A stretch of DNA of 64,000 nucleotides from Actinoplanes subtropicus (GTDB lineage Bacteria; Actinomycetota; Actinomycetes; Mycobacteriales; Micromonosporaceae). A model generated the notes under the pieces. That model saw only the letters and a program-made list of their open reading frames with translations, made no database searches and was not told the DNA's origin. A program made the translations under genes and the position numbers. The stretch is taken from contig NZ_JOJL01000016.1 in NCBI RefSeq assembly GCF_000721705.1, positions 124,001-188,000 of the forward strand. Reading direction: 5' to 3'. Of this stretch, positions 21,064 to 29,948 are shown one piece after another; position 1 is the stretch's first letter; the number at the start of each line of letters is the position of its first letter.

Positions 21064-23256
21064 ATGCTGACCTGGTCGACGCACCTGCTCACGGAGTATT
21101 TCACGGCGGTGAACGCCGCCGAGGACGAGGAGACGGCGATCGCCAGCGCCGTGGAACGGGCCACCGAGATGGTCGAGGCCGAGACCGGAGCGGTGGTACG
21201 TGAGGGACGCGTGCTCGGCGCGTACGGCTTCGGCGGCACCGTCCCGGAGGCCGGCCTGCTCGCCGTCGCGGCCGGCGAGTCCCTGCTCGACGTGCCGCAG
21301 GTGGGCGAGTTGCACGCGGTCGCCAACCCGCTCGGCGGGGAGAACGCGGACGCGCTGATCGTCTGCCGGGACGGCGAGGCGTTCGGCGCCGAGGAGCGGC
21401 AGATGCTCCAGGGCATGGCCCAGGTGCTCGGCCTGGCACTGCGCAGCATCCGGGTGCTGGCCGCCGAGCGGCACCTGCGCGCCGAGAAGGAGCGGCAGGC
21501 GACCACCGCGCAGACCCGGCAGCGGCTGGTGGAGTCGCTGCTCACCATCCAGCGGGCGATCTCCGCCCGGCGGCCGCTGCCGGAGATCCTGGACGCGGTC
21601 ACCGGCGGCGCGGCCGAACTGCTGCACGGCGACGCCACGGTGGCGCTGCTGCTCGCCGAGGGCGGCCCGGATAGGCGGCTGAGCGTGGCCTCCACCTGCG
21701 GCCGGACCGAGGGCGGGCCGGTGCACGAGGCGGCGGCGCGGGCCGCGATGACCGGCGGCTCGGCGCTGATCAGCACGGACGGTGTCGGCACGGTGATCGC
21801 CGCGCCGGTCCGGGTGACCGGCGAGATGGCCGGCAGCCTGGTCGCCCAGCTCCCGGGCGACGCCGACCAGTACGCCGAGCAGCGCGATCACCTGGACGCG
21901 TTCGCCCAGCAGGTGAGCCTGGCGCTGACCGACGCCCGGACCGTGGAGGCGGTCCGCGAGGCGCACCACGACCCGGTCACCGGGCTGCCCAACCGCGCGC
22001 TGTTCCTGAAGATCCTCAACCGGGTGCTCGCCTCGCGCGGCACCGAGACCGACCCGACCAGCGTGCTCTTCATCGACCTGGACCGGTTCAAGGCGGTCAA
22101 CGACAGCCTCGGCCACGAGGCCGGGGACCAGCTGCTCGCCCTGGTCGCGCGGCGGCTGCGCAGTTGCGTACGGGCCAGCGACACCACCGCCCGGCTCGGC
22201 GGCGACGAGTTCGCGGCGCTGCTGCACGACTCCCCGGTCGAGGCGGCCACGGTCGTCGGCGGGCGGATCGTCGCCTCGATCAAGGAGCCGTTCCGGGTCG
22301 CCGGCCGGGAGGTCTTCATCGGCGCGAGCGTCGGCATCGCCACCTCCCGCGAGCCGGTCGAGCGGTCCGAGGCGCTGCTCGACAACGCGGACGTGGCGAT
22401 GTACCGCGCGAAGAAGGAGGGGCCGGGCCGGGTACTGGTCTACGAGCCGTACATGCACACCGAGGCGCTCGACCATCTGAGCCTTCGCGGCGACCTGCAG
22501 CGGGCGCTGCGCGAGGGCGAGTTCCGCGTGCAGTACCAGCCGCTGATCCGGCTTGCGGACGGGGCGCCGACCGGGGTGGAGGCGCTGATCCGCTGGCACA
22601 GCCCGACGCGGGGGTTCGTCTCGCCGGTCGACTTCATCCCGATCGCCGAGGAGTTCGGGCTGATCGTCGACATCGGGCAGTGGGTGCTGGAGACCAGCGC
22701 GGCGCAGGTGGCCCGCTGGCGGCGGCACTTCCCCGACCTCGGGCTCAACGTCAACGTGTCGGGACATCAGCTGGTGCATCCGCGGTTCGCCGACAACGTG
22801 ATGCGGGCGCTGGCGATCGCCGGCCTGCCGTCCAGCGCGGTGACCCTCGAGCTGACCGAGTCGGTGCTGATGAGCGAGCCGGATCTGGGCAAGGCGGCGC
22901 TGCATGTGCTGCGCGGCCTCGGCGTACAGCTGTCCATTGACGATTTTGGAACGGGGTACTCGTCGCTGGCGTATCTGCGCGAACTGCCGGTCGACGAGCT
23001 GAAGATCGATCGCGCGTTCATCGCCCGGGCCGAGCTGACCGGGGAGGATCTCGCGCTGGTGCGCACGATCGTCGAACTGGCGCAGATCCTCGGCCTGCGC
23101 ACGGTGGCCGAGGGGATCGAGAACGCCGCGCAGCTGACCGCGTTGCGGCGGCTGGGCTGCGCGTACGGGCAGGGCTATCACCTGTACCGCCCGGCCGACC
23201 CGGGTGACCTGCCCGCCCGGCTCGCCGCTCGCCTGGTCGAGGACCCGGTGGGGTAG
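21064..23256 (+). CDS. GAF-like/GGDEF/EAL cyclic-di-GMP protein
   Basis: 730 residues, no TM helix. N-terminal region (1-280) looks like two GAF-type sensor modules joined by a helical linker (about 125-160). A GGDEF domain (about 300-455) has an intact LGGDEF active site near residue 380. An EAL domain (about 470-720) has an intact EAL motif (GVEALIRW), the DDFGTGYSSL loop and the E of ELTES. Both diguanylate cyclase and phosphodiesterase activities look possible; no I-site was checked. Translationally linked to the FIST sensor. Confidence 0.93.
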   Translation: MLTWSTHLLTEYFTAVNAAEDEETAIASAVERATEMVEAETGAVVREGRVLGAYGFGGTVPEAGLLAVAAGESLLDVPQVGELHAVANPLGGENADALIVCRDGEAFGAEERQMLQGMAQVLGLALRSIRVLAAERHLRAEKERQATTAQTRQRLVESLLTIQRAISARRPLPEILDAVTGGAAELLHGDATVALLLAEGGPDRRLSVASTCGRTEGGPVHEAAARAAMTGGSALISTDGVGTVIAAPVRVTGEMAGSLVAQLPGDADQYAEQRDHLDAFAQQVSLALTDARTVEAVREAHHDPVTGLPNRALFLKILNRVLASRGTETDPTSVLFIDLDRFKAVNDSLGHEAGDQLLALVARRLRSCVRASDTTARLGGDEFAALLHDSPVEAATVVGGRIVASIKEPFRVAGREVFIGASVGIATSREPVERSEALLDNADVAMYRAKKEGPGRVLVYEPYMHTEALDHLSLRGDLQRALREGEFRVQYQPLIRLADGAPTGVEALIRWHSPTRGFVSPVDFIPIAEEFGLIVDIGQWVLETSAAQVARWRRHFPDLGLNVNVSGHQLVHPRFADNVMRALAIAGLPSSAVTLELTESVLMSEPDLGKAALHVLRGLGVQLSIDDFGTGYSSLAYLRELPVDELKIDRAFIARAELTGEDLALVRTIVELAQILGLRTVAEGIENAAQLTALRRLGCAYGQGYHLYRPADPGDLPARLAARLVEDPVG

Positions 23257-23358
23257 ACATTCACCCATCCGCGTACTTGATCTCCGCGCTACCGCATGCG
23301 AGATCCTTTTGGGGTACTTTTCGCCTAATTGGTGCTAATTACTCGGAAGGAACATTCC

Positions 23359-23655
23359 GTGACACCCTTCGCATTGTTCTTCCTTCTCGCATTGGCCGGA
23401 TCCTCCTGCTTCGCGCTCGGCCGGGCACTCGGCCGCGGCGAGCGATACGAGAAGGGCTACCGGGAGGGCTTCCGCGACGGCGAGACCGGCTCCCTGGCCC
23501 GCGCGGCGCGGCTCATCCAGCTCGACGCGCGGCCGGCCATCGCGCCCGCGGTCGAATCGATGCTCGGGCCGTACGCGGTGCCGCAGCAACTCCCGGGGCG
23601 CAGCGTCGGTCCGGCCGTGGCGGCGGTGCCGGTCCGTCCACAGTTGGCGCTCTGA
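23359..23655 (+). CDS. Small single-pass membrane protein, unknown function
   Basis: 98 residues from GTG 23359, with GGAAGG eight bases upstream. Residues 2-20 are a hydrophobic helix (PFALFFLLALAGSSCFALG), followed by a Arg/Gly/Glu-rich stretch (RGERYEKGYREGFRDGE) that resembles amphipathic membrane-proximal helices, and a Pro/Val-rich tail. No family recognised. Confidence 0.65.
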   Translation: MTPFALFFLLALAGSSCFALGRALGRGERYEKGYREGFRDGETGSLARAARLIQLDARPAIAPAVESMLGPYAVPQQLPGRSVGPAVAAVPVRPQLAL

Positions 23656-23701
23656 GCTGGCTGGAGTGGCCTTCGGCGCCGCGGGCGATCGCCCCTGGGA
23701 A

Positions 23702-23772
23702 GCTGATGAGGAGAGGCCGGTTTTCGACACCGCAAACCCCGCGATGCCGAAAACCGGCCTCTCCTCATCAGC
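23702..23772. repeat. 25-bp perfect inverted repeat (large palindrome)
   Basis: Arms 23702-23726 and 23748-23772 are perfectly complementary over 25 bp, with a 21-base loop. The pairing continues imperfectly outside (GGGCGATCGCCCC near 23687-23699 against GGGGCGATCGC at 23773-23783). As RNA it would make a very stable stem. No gene overlaps it. Confidence 0.95.
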
Positions 23773-23795
23773 GGGGCGATCGCGGGCCGTTCTCT

Positions 23796-23820
23796 GATAC
23801 GGGGCACCCCGCAGATACGA
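23796..23820. repeat. Dispersed 25-bp repeat, copy 2
   Basis: Exact copy of 18270-18294, lying just beyond the inverted repeat at 23702-23772. The remaining sequence of the 23656-24059 gap holds no credible gene. It includes an 18-bp tandem pair (GTGGTTTTGAAATGCAGT-like) around 23979-24014. Confidence 0.85.
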
Positions 23821-24011
23821 GGTCATGGTGCGTCGCGATGTGCGGGGCAGCGGGCGGGGCCGGTCCAAGTCAGCGGTGGATCGAGCGGCACGCCACGGTG
23901 AGCCAGACAGTCGTCTCGCCGTTCAAGCCGGTTACCGGGGAGGCCGCTGCGGTTGGGGCGGTGTCACGCGTACGTCGAAGTGGTTTTGAAATGCAGTGTG
24001 GTTTTGAGATG

Positions 24012-24045
24012 CAGTGACGCCGGGCCCGACAGCCCGGCGTCACTG
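24012..24045 (-). terminator. Terminator of the beta-helix gene
   Basis: A perfect 14-bp GC-rich stem (24012-24025 with 24032-24045) with a 6-base loop, 15 bp past the stop codon on the minus strand. It is followed on that strand by CATCTCAAAACC rather than a T-run. Confidence 0.8.
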
Positions 24046-24059
24046 AAGCGGTCGTTCTG

Positions 24060-25487
24060 TTACAGCTCGGGCTGGATCACCGTGCCATCGTCGAACTTGT
24101 TGTTGGACCACTCGTTGCCGGTGCGGGTCTTGTCGAAGCCGGTGATCGGGCCGTAGGTGCCGCACTTGCCGTCGGAGCCCTTTTGCCAGACGTTGCCGGT
24201 GAACTTGATGTAGGTCGCGTTCGTCGGGTCGCTGGAGAACGGCTTGCCGTTGGTGGCACCGCCGTAGGCGCAGAAGCCGGTGCCGGTCGGGTTGGCCATG
24301 AAGAGGTTGTTCGAGATCGTGTTGTGCGTGATCGGGGCGAAGTCGGGATAGCCCGTCATGTCCGCCGAGCAGCCGATCTCGGAGTCGGTCAGCGCCGTCC
24401 AGTCACACTGCATGGTGTTGTGGATGATCGTCGAGTGCTGCTCGACCCGGATCGCCGAGGCATGCTGGGTGGCGAGCAGGCTCGTGCCGTGGATCCAGGA
24501 GTCCTGGACGGTGCAGTTCAGCCGGCAGTAGATGCCGCGGTTGCCGCCCTTGACCTCGACCCGCAGCGCGGTGAAGTTGTCCGAGCCGATGCACTGGCAG
24601 GCCGCCCGGGCCGGGTTGATGACCTCGGAGTCCTGGATCGTGAAGCTGGTCTTCTTGCCCTCGCCGTCATTGACCTCGCCGTTGATCCGCGAGTTCTTGA
24701 TCATGACGCCGGTGGTGTTGATGCCCAGGTCGCAGTTGACGATCTTGCTGTCGATGACCGTGTTGGGGGTATTGATCTCGCACGGCCCGCTGTAGGTGGT
24801 CAGCACGGTACCGGACGGGACGCCGGTGTTGCCGGCGTTCGGGAAGTCACCGGTCGGCCCGCTCGGCGCCGGGCTCGACGACGAGGTGCTGGGCGCCGGC
24901 GCCGGGTCGGTCGGCTTAGTCGTCGGGCTCGACGTGCTCGGCTGCGGGGCCGGTCCGCCGCCGCTCGCCGGCACCACGGTGAAGGTCTGCCGCACGCCGA
25001 GGTTCTTCCAAACCCCATCATTTCCCATGTACGCGACGGAATAGGTGTACGTACCGGCCTTGCCGAACGAGCGCTTCGAGGTGAACTCCTGCTGGCTCGT
25101 GCCGATCTTGACGTTCGCCGCCCGCGGGAAGTCCTGAATGTCACCGGACGAGTCGCGAACCGCGATCACCAGGTACTTGACCGTCGTCGGGCGCTCGGCC
25201 ACCAGCTTGGCGCCGGCGGTGATGGTCTCGCCGGTCTTCGCCGAGGTCAGGTCGACGCCCAGGGCCTGCAGAGAAATCGGCGCGGTGACCTTGTAGTTGA
25301 TCGGCCGGGTGGTGGAACCGTTCGCGACATTGGCCGCCAATGCCCCGACAATGCCGACAACGGGGATCAGGGTCAAAAACCATTTCCGGTTGAGACGAGA
25401 GCGCCGGGCGTGCCGCCGCGGTTCTTTCTCCAGCTGGCCGATTTGTACGTCATGGCGCGGTTCGGCCTGCCGACGTAGGGAGCGCAC
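24060..25487 (-). CDS. Secreted right-handed beta-helix (pectate-lyase-like) protein
   Basis: 475 residues. GTG 25487 chosen because GAGAGG lies nine bases upstream. A basic N-terminus (about 40 residues) precedes a signal/anchor helix (WFLTLIPVVGIVGALAANVA). Next is an Ig-like beta domain (about residues 60-155), a Pro/Ser/Thr linker (about 160-200), then repeats such as NTVIDSKIVNCDLGIN, VMIKNSRING, FTIQDSEVI and STIIHNTM that form parallel beta-helix coils with many Asn and several Cys pairs. Proteins of this plan bind or cleave polysaccharides. No catalytic residues were identified, so enzymatic function is unproven. Confidence 0.85.
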   Translation of the reverse strand: MRSLRRQAEPRHDVQIGQLEKEPRRHARRSRLNRKWFLTLIPVVGIVGALAANVANGSTTRPINYKVTAPISLQALGVDLTSAKTGETITAGAKLVAERPTTVKYLVIAVRDSSGDIQDFPRAANVKIGTSQQEFTSKRSFGKAGTYTYSVAYMGNDGVWKNLGVRQTFTVVPASGGGPAPQPSTSSPTTKPTDPAPAPSTSSSSPAPSGPTGDFPNAGNTGVPSGTVLTTYSGPCEINTPNTVIDSKIVNCDLGINTTGVMIKNSRINGEVNDGEGKKTSFTIQDSEVINPARAACQCIGSDNFTALRVEVKGGNRGIYCRLNCTVQDSWIHGTSLLATQHASAIRVEQHSTIIHNTMQCDWTALTDSEIGCSADMTGYPDFAPITHNTISNNLFMANPTGTGFCAYGGATNGKPFSSDPTNATYIKFTGNVWQKGSDGKCGTYGPITGFDKTRTGNEWSNNKFDDGTVIQPEL

Positions 25488-25879
25488 GTCGAGATACCTC
25501 TCATGGTCGATGGGTCGAACCCGGCAACCCAACCGCCCCCACGGTGATCAAAGATCCAGTTCAGGCGCGCCGTTCGGGGCGCGGCCTGAACTCGCGCTGC
25601 CGAGCACGACGTTCGCACCGACCATAGGCATGCCCCGGTCGCCGGGGTGGCCGACTTAAGACTCACCTAAGACAGAATTGGGACCGTGGACAGGCTATCC
25701 ACGCTATAGGGCGGCAATTCGTGCATAGCTCCGATTGCCTGCTTGCCTACGCGTTCACGACATTACCCGATCACTCCATCGGGTGATGTAAATGAATGGC
25801 CACGAAATCGATCGCGAAAACACCTGAAGATCAAGATAGCGGGGGTACGGCGTGGGCCGCGCCCCCGGATCTTGAATTC
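25488..25879. other. Intergenic region with short inverted repeat
   Basis: About 390 bp without a credible gene, noticeably less GC-rich than its surroundings. It contains the inverted repeat ACCCGAT-n6-ATCGGGT at 25765-25784, which could be an operator or weak hairpin. It should include the promoter of the beta-helix gene near 25500-25660. Confidence 0.5.
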
Positions 25880-26188
25880 TTAGAGCAGGCTCAGCCGCAC
25901 GACGATCGGCGGAAAGAGCAGGGAAAGGGCGGCCAGGACGAAGGCGATGATGCTGAGGCGGTTGGACGGCTGCCGGAGGACCCGGGTCTGCTGCGTTGGG
26001 GGGCCGCCGTAGAACTGCACGGTTGGCTGCCCTGCTCTGTCATAGCCGGGCTGGCTGTAAGGCGCGGCCAGTTGTCGCTCGCGCAGAAGGGCAACAGCCT
26101 CGAACCTGGCGGTCGATCGACACGCCGAACCCCACCCCGGAGCCTGGCGCCAGCACGGTTCACCCGGACTGGCGATAATCGCGGTCAT
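25880..26188 (-). CDS. Possible small membrane protein or gene remnant
   Basis: Up to 102 residues if started at the ATG at 26188, which would overlap the start of the divergent gene by two bases. The C-terminus is one good hydrophobic helix (LSIIAFVLAALSLLFPPIVV) preceded by a Pro/Gln/Tyr-rich stretch (YSQPGYDRAGQPTVQFYGG), like truncated DUF4190-type proteins. The first ~50 residues look non-coding and no internal start codon or ribosome site is seen. It may be a remnant. Confidence 0.3.
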   Translation of the reverse strand: MTAIIASPGEPCWRQAPGWGSACRSTARFEAVALLRERQLAAPYSQPGYDRAGQPTVQFYGGPPTQQTRVLRQPSNRLSIIAFVLAALSLLFPPIVVRLSLL

Positions 26189-27458
26189 GAGCCCTGGCCT
26201 TCGGGAGGAGAAGCTTGGCGACGTGGTCCTCGGGTTGATCAGAACCCGGGCAGACCTGCACCGGTGGGGTGCCGCCAACGCCCACGGCAGGCAGATGCAC
26301 GAGGCCGTGGCCCAGCTGCGGGAGGCGGCCGAGGCGATGGATCCCGCCACGCTGCTGCCGCTGACGGAGAAGGCGATCGCTTCCGCCGTACGGGTGATCC
26401 TGCGCGCCGACGACTCCAGCGGGATCATCGGTGACGCGATCCGCGACATGCTCGAACTGCATGCCAAGGTCGTGGCGAAAGCCCGGCCGCCGGCGTCGAA
26501 GCTGGTTCTCTGGATGATCAAGTTTCAGTTCGACGGCAGTCAGGACTTCTTCACCATCGATGTCGCCGACTACGCCGAGGCGCTGGGACCGGACGGATCG
26601 GCGTTCTACCGGGCAAAGCTGGCCGAGATCGCCGACGGGCTCGGGTCGGAGCCGGTGGAGCCGGCACGATTCGCCGACCCCAAAATATTGCAACAAGCTG
26701 CGCAGGACGGCCACGCCCGGCTCCTGCTGGAATACAACGCCCGCAGGCTCGCGGTGGTCGACCGCGACGTCGAGGCGATCATCGCCACCCACACCCGGGA
26801 CCGGAAGGTGGCCGCCTGGCTACAAGACACCGCGCAGGCTCTCGCTGAGATCGGCGAGGTAGACCTGGCCATCGACTGGGCCAGGCAGGCCGCCGACTTC
26901 GACGGCGGGCACCAGTCGCTCAGCGCCGCCCAGTACTGGTGCGAGCTGCTCGCGAAGCACCGGCCTGACGCCGAAATCGCGACGCGCCTCGAGGTGTTCC
27001 GCCGCTGGCCGTCCTCCTCGACCGCGCAGCAGTTACGCCGGGCAGCCGACCAGGCATGGCCCGATCACCGCGACGAGGTGCTCGACACTCTTGCCCGTTC
27101 ACCGTACGACGCGGTCGTCTTCGCCCTGCATCACCTCGAAGATCCGGAACTGGCCTGGACGCTGGCGCACGACCTCAAGCTGACCGACGCCCGCACCTGG
27201 AGCGATCTGGCCGACGCCTACGAGCCTGTCGATCCGCTCGGCACGCTGCCGGTGCTGCGCAAACTCGTCCTTACCGACCTGCGTGACGCTGACGCCCGCG
27301 CGTACAAGAACGCAGCTCGCCGTCTGGGCCGAATGCGGGCGCTGGCCGTTGGGACAGACCAGGCGGCAGAGGTCGACGAGCTCATCAAGGCCTTGCGCGA
27401 GGAGCATCGCCGCCGGCCCCGGCTCCAGCGCGAGTTCGACCAGGCTGGCCTCCCGTGA
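26187..27458 (+). CDS. Unrecognised helical-repeat protein
   Basis: 423 residues, soluble, almost entirely alpha-helical in composition with TPR/HEAT-like spacing (for example DLAIDWARQAADFDG and RRWPSSSTAQQLRRAADQAW). Resembles uncharacterised actinobacterial DUF6880-type proteins, from memory only. ATG 26187 begins MSPGLREEKLGDVVLGLIRTRADLHRW; no strong ribosome site is visible. No catalytic motif was seen. It lies just left of the tRNA-Pro-bounded island. It could be core or an older insertion. Confidence 0.75.
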   Translation: MSPGLREEKLGDVVLGLIRTRADLHRWGAANAHGRQMHEAVAQLREAAEAMDPATLLPLTEKAIASAVRVILRADDSSGIIGDAIRDMLELHAKVVAKARPPASKLVLWMIKFQFDGSQDFFTIDVADYAEALGPDGSAFYRAKLAEIADGLGSEPVEPARFADPKILQQAAQDGHARLLLEYNARRLAVVDRDVEAIIATHTRDRKVAAWLQDTAQALAEIGEVDLAIDWARQAADFDGGHQSLSAAQYWCELLAKHRPDAEIATRLEVFRRWPSSSTAQQLRRAADQAWPDHRDEVLDTLARSPYDAVVFALHHLEDPELAWTLAHDLKLTDARTWSDLADAYEPVDPLGTLPVLRKLVLTDLRDADARAYKNAARRLGRMRALAVGTDQAAEVDELIKALREEHRRRPRLQREFDQAGLP

Positions 27459-27652
27459 CGTACGCGGCCGCTGCGCCAACAAGGGGCGAAGACCTGATTC
27501 ATCACCCGGGTGGGAGTCGGCGACGCGCGCCGACCGGGAAGGTCATGCCGGTCAGCTCCCCGGTTCGGACGCTCGACCGGCTGTTGCGAGTGAGCGGGGA
27601 GCGATCCAGCAAGATCTTCTTCCAGATATTCCCCGAGGGCCTGGTGAAGCAG

Positions 27653-27689
27653 TCAGGGCCGGTCTCCCTGATCGGAAGACCGGCCCTGA
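27653..27689. terminator. Copy of the tRNA-Pro terminator hairpin
   Basis: A 13-bp stem (27653-27665 with 27677-27689), nearly identical to 31578-31614, including the loop. Part of the duplicated att region. Confidence 0.85.
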
Positions 27690-27701
27690 ACTGGTGTTTC
27701 G

Positions 27702-27747
27702 TTGGTCGGGGTGGCCGGATTTGAACCGACGGCCTCTTCGTCCCGAA
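27702..27747 (-). repeat. att-like 3' fragment of tRNA-Pro(CGG)
   Basis: 46 bp identical to 31627-31672 of the intact tRNA-Pro gene: the CCA end, acceptor 3' strand, T-arm, variable loop and anticodon arm up to the anticodon loop. Beyond it the sequence diverges, so no functional tRNA is encoded. It marks the distal att site of an insertion into the tRNA. Confidence 0.92.
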
Positions 27748-28050
27748 TGAGGTACGGATGCCGGCGAGATGCATCGCCAAGCTATAAAGGTGCAGCTCAG
27801 GCCGTTGGTTCAGGTTGGTTTGCGTTGCTTGGTCAAGGCCTCACTGGCTGACTCCTCCAGAATTTCTCCGACAACTGGATCAGCGAGGCGCCGGTCCGCC
27901 AGGGCAGAAGGGATGGGACCACATTTGTCGTAATAACTGGCTAATGCACGCATCGAGACGAAGCCATGCCACGGATTCGACCGTCGCGACTACGCGACAA
28001 GCGCCGACCGCCTCCAGGTTCATCAGCAGGATCTCTCCAAAGCGGGGCTT

Positions 28051-28158
28051 GCAGAAGCAAAGTCAGGGCCGGCCCGGAAAGGCCAAGCCCCAAGCCGACC
28101 TTTCGTCGGCCGGCGTGGTCGGATTCGATTCTGTCGAGGCCTCTTCATCCCGAACGAG
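28051..28158 (-). repeat. Degenerate third copy of the tRNA-Pro att region
   Basis: Matches the other two copies in order: GCAGAAGCA, then GTCAGGGCCGG, then a mutated tRNA 3' half ending GGCCTCTTCATCCCGAACGA (GGCCTCTTCGTCCCGAACGA in the intact gene). Several substitutions and small indels in the acceptor/T-arm part. Interpreted as an older att site. Confidence 0.7.
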
Positions 28159-28802
28159 TTGCCCAATCTCGACACCAATACGAAGCCCCAGGTCAATACC
28201 CTGGTCACCATCCGTCTACGCCGCTTGATCGCAGTGCAGTCGACCGCGCCTTCGCCAGGATTTCTCAAAGCCAGCGTCAGAACCGGCACCAGCGCCTCAC
28301 CTTCCCGAAGATCTACAACGAGGGTTCCGGTTGTTGCATCCCAGCCGACTCTGCGAGCGTGACGCTCTTCGTCCTCATACACAACCGGCCGCGCCAGTTG
28401 AGATCGATTGGCGCCGCCCGGGCTGCCATGCCCCAACGCGCTTTCCAAGTCTGCGCGATGACGTGTGGTGTCGTTCTCTAACGTCCTGACCAGGGATCGG
28501 GCAGTCGGCGGACGTTCGCGGTCAGGCTCAAGCTTGGCTGACCGACGCGGAAACCGATGCGGTGCGGGGTCTCAGCGTCGCCCGCCCAAGCTTCCTACGA
28601 CACGGCCGTATTGCACCGTGGACCGCTTCTCCCTTGGGAAAGGTCATCGGCGCCTCCTGGTCGGCTGGCTTGGGAAATCCGTCAGATACCACGGCTGCGC
28701 GGCCCTCCCCTGCAGACGCGCCGCTCCTTACGTAGGGTAGACGGTTGCTTACTCTGTGATTATCATGACTGGACCGTTACTTTCCCGGAGAAGGGCGGGT
28801 CG

Positions 28803-29948
28803 ATGCTTAGTCGCCTGGAGACGCAGGTTCTCTACTGCTCCGACAATCTTCCAAAACTGCGTCAATTTCCGGCCGACTGCATTGACCTCATCTATTTGGA
28901 TCCGCCATTCTTTTCAAACCGGCGGTATGAAGTGATATGGGGCGACGAGGCTGAGGTTAGATCGTTCGAGGATCGCTGGGCGGGCGGAATCGAGGTATAC
29001 ATCGATTGGATGAGGAAGCGGATACTTGAGCTACGCCGAGTCCTTACGGCAAGGGGGTCGATTTATCTCCACTGCGATCCACACGCCAGCCACTACCTCA
29101 AGATTCTGATGGATCAGGTATTCGGCCAGGACTGGTTTCGAAGTGAAATAGTGTGGAAACGCACCGGGGCGCACGGATCAACCAAAGGGTATGCACCAGT
29201 CCATGACTGCATCCTCTACTATGCGGGCCCGGGACATACGTGGAATCCGCAACACCATGGCTATCGAGATGAATACCTCGCCTCCAAGTACAAATACCAT
29301 GACGAACGGGGAAGATACACGCTGATAACCTTGATGCCGCCGGGTATTCGAAGTGGTGAGACCGGGGAACCGTGGCGAGGAATCGACCCTACGGCCAAAG
29401 GCGCACATTGGCAAAACCCGCCATCGAAGTTGGAGGAGCTTGATCGTGCCGGAATGATTTACTGGGCCAGGAACGGTAAAGGGCTACCTCGGCTCAAACG
29501 ATACCTGGATAACAATGCAGGCGTGCCCGTGCAGGATCTATGGACCGATATCGCTGCGATCAACTCGCAAGCGCGGGAGCGACTCGGATATCCAACCCAG
29601 AAGCCAGAGTCGCTCCTCGAACGAATCATCGCGGCCAGCTCGCACGAAGACGATGTCGTGTTGGATCCCTTTTGCGGGTGTGGCACTACAGTGTCGGTAG
29701 CCGAGCGACTGAATAGAAGGTGGATTGGCATCGACATTAGTCCCACGGCCGTCAATTTGATGGTCAGGAGGCTCAAGAAATACAATCCGAGACTCCAGTT
29801 CCTCACGGAAGGGCTGCCCGTCACTGAGAATGACCTACGCCGACTAAGGCCCTTTGAGTTTCAGAACTGGGTGATTCAGAAGTTCAACGGCACCCACTCG
29901 ACTCGAAATCAGGGGACTTGGGAATTGATGGTTACAGCTTCATGCTAA
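28803..29948 (+). CDS. Site-specific DNA methyltransferase (beta class, N4/N6), frame 1 of a frameshifted gene
   Basis: Amino-group DNA methyltransferase of the beta order: motif IV DLIYLDPPFF near the N-terminus, motif X YPTQKPESLLERI, then motif I VVLDPFCGCGTT and GIDISPTAV. ATG 28803, after a GAAGGGCGGG ribosome site; the open frame upstream to 28557 looks non-coding. Intact through RPFEFQNWVIQKFNG. The frame then degenerates at a GGGG run (29912-29915) and stops at 29948. One more G there would join it to the nuclease-like domain that follows in another frame. Low GC and AT-rich third positions mark it as foreign. Confidence 0.9.
   Translation: MLSRLETQVLYCSDNLPKLRQFPADCIDLIYLDPPFFSNRRYEVIWGDEAEVRSFEDRWAGGIEVYIDWMRKRILELRRVLTARGSIYLHCDPHASHYLKILMDQVFGQDWFRSEIVWKRTGAHGSTKGYAPVHDCILYYAGPGHTWNPQHHGYRDEYLASKYKYHDERGRYTLITLMPPGIRSGETGEPWRGIDPTAKGAHWQNPPSKLEELDRAGMIYWARNGKGLPRLKRYLDNNAGVPVQDLWTDIAAINSQARERLGYPTQKPESLLERIIAASSHEDDVVLDPFCGCGTTVSVAERLNRRWIGIDISPTAVNLMVRRLKKYNPRLQFLTEGLPVTENDLRRLRPFEFQNWVIQKFNGTHSTRNQGTWELMVTASC

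Larger units (their letters stand above)
27459..28802. other. Gene-poor left part of the tRNA-Pro island
   Basis: About 1.3 kb with no convincing gene. It contains a copied terminator (27653-27689), a 46-bp tRNA-Pro fragment (27702-27747) and a decayed second fragment (28051-28158). A minus-strand frame at about 28163-28448 encodes a plausible but unassignable fragment (ARPVVYEDEERHARRVGWD) that runs into the decayed tRNA copy, and is probably a gene remnant. Confidence 0.6.

Noticed and set aside
25796..26434. Plus-strand 212-residue ORF
   Set aside because: Overlaps the start of the 423-residue gene in another frame, with shadow-like composition and no domain.
27455..27750. Two plus-strand ORFs across the left att site
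   Set aside because: They read through a terminator hairpin and a tRNA fragment; their apparent similarity to each other and to the 28-kb copy comes from that repeat.
28557..28802. N-terminal extension of the methyltransferase upstream of ATG 28803
   Set aside because: The ribosome site and protein similarity begin at 28803; the upstream codons look random.
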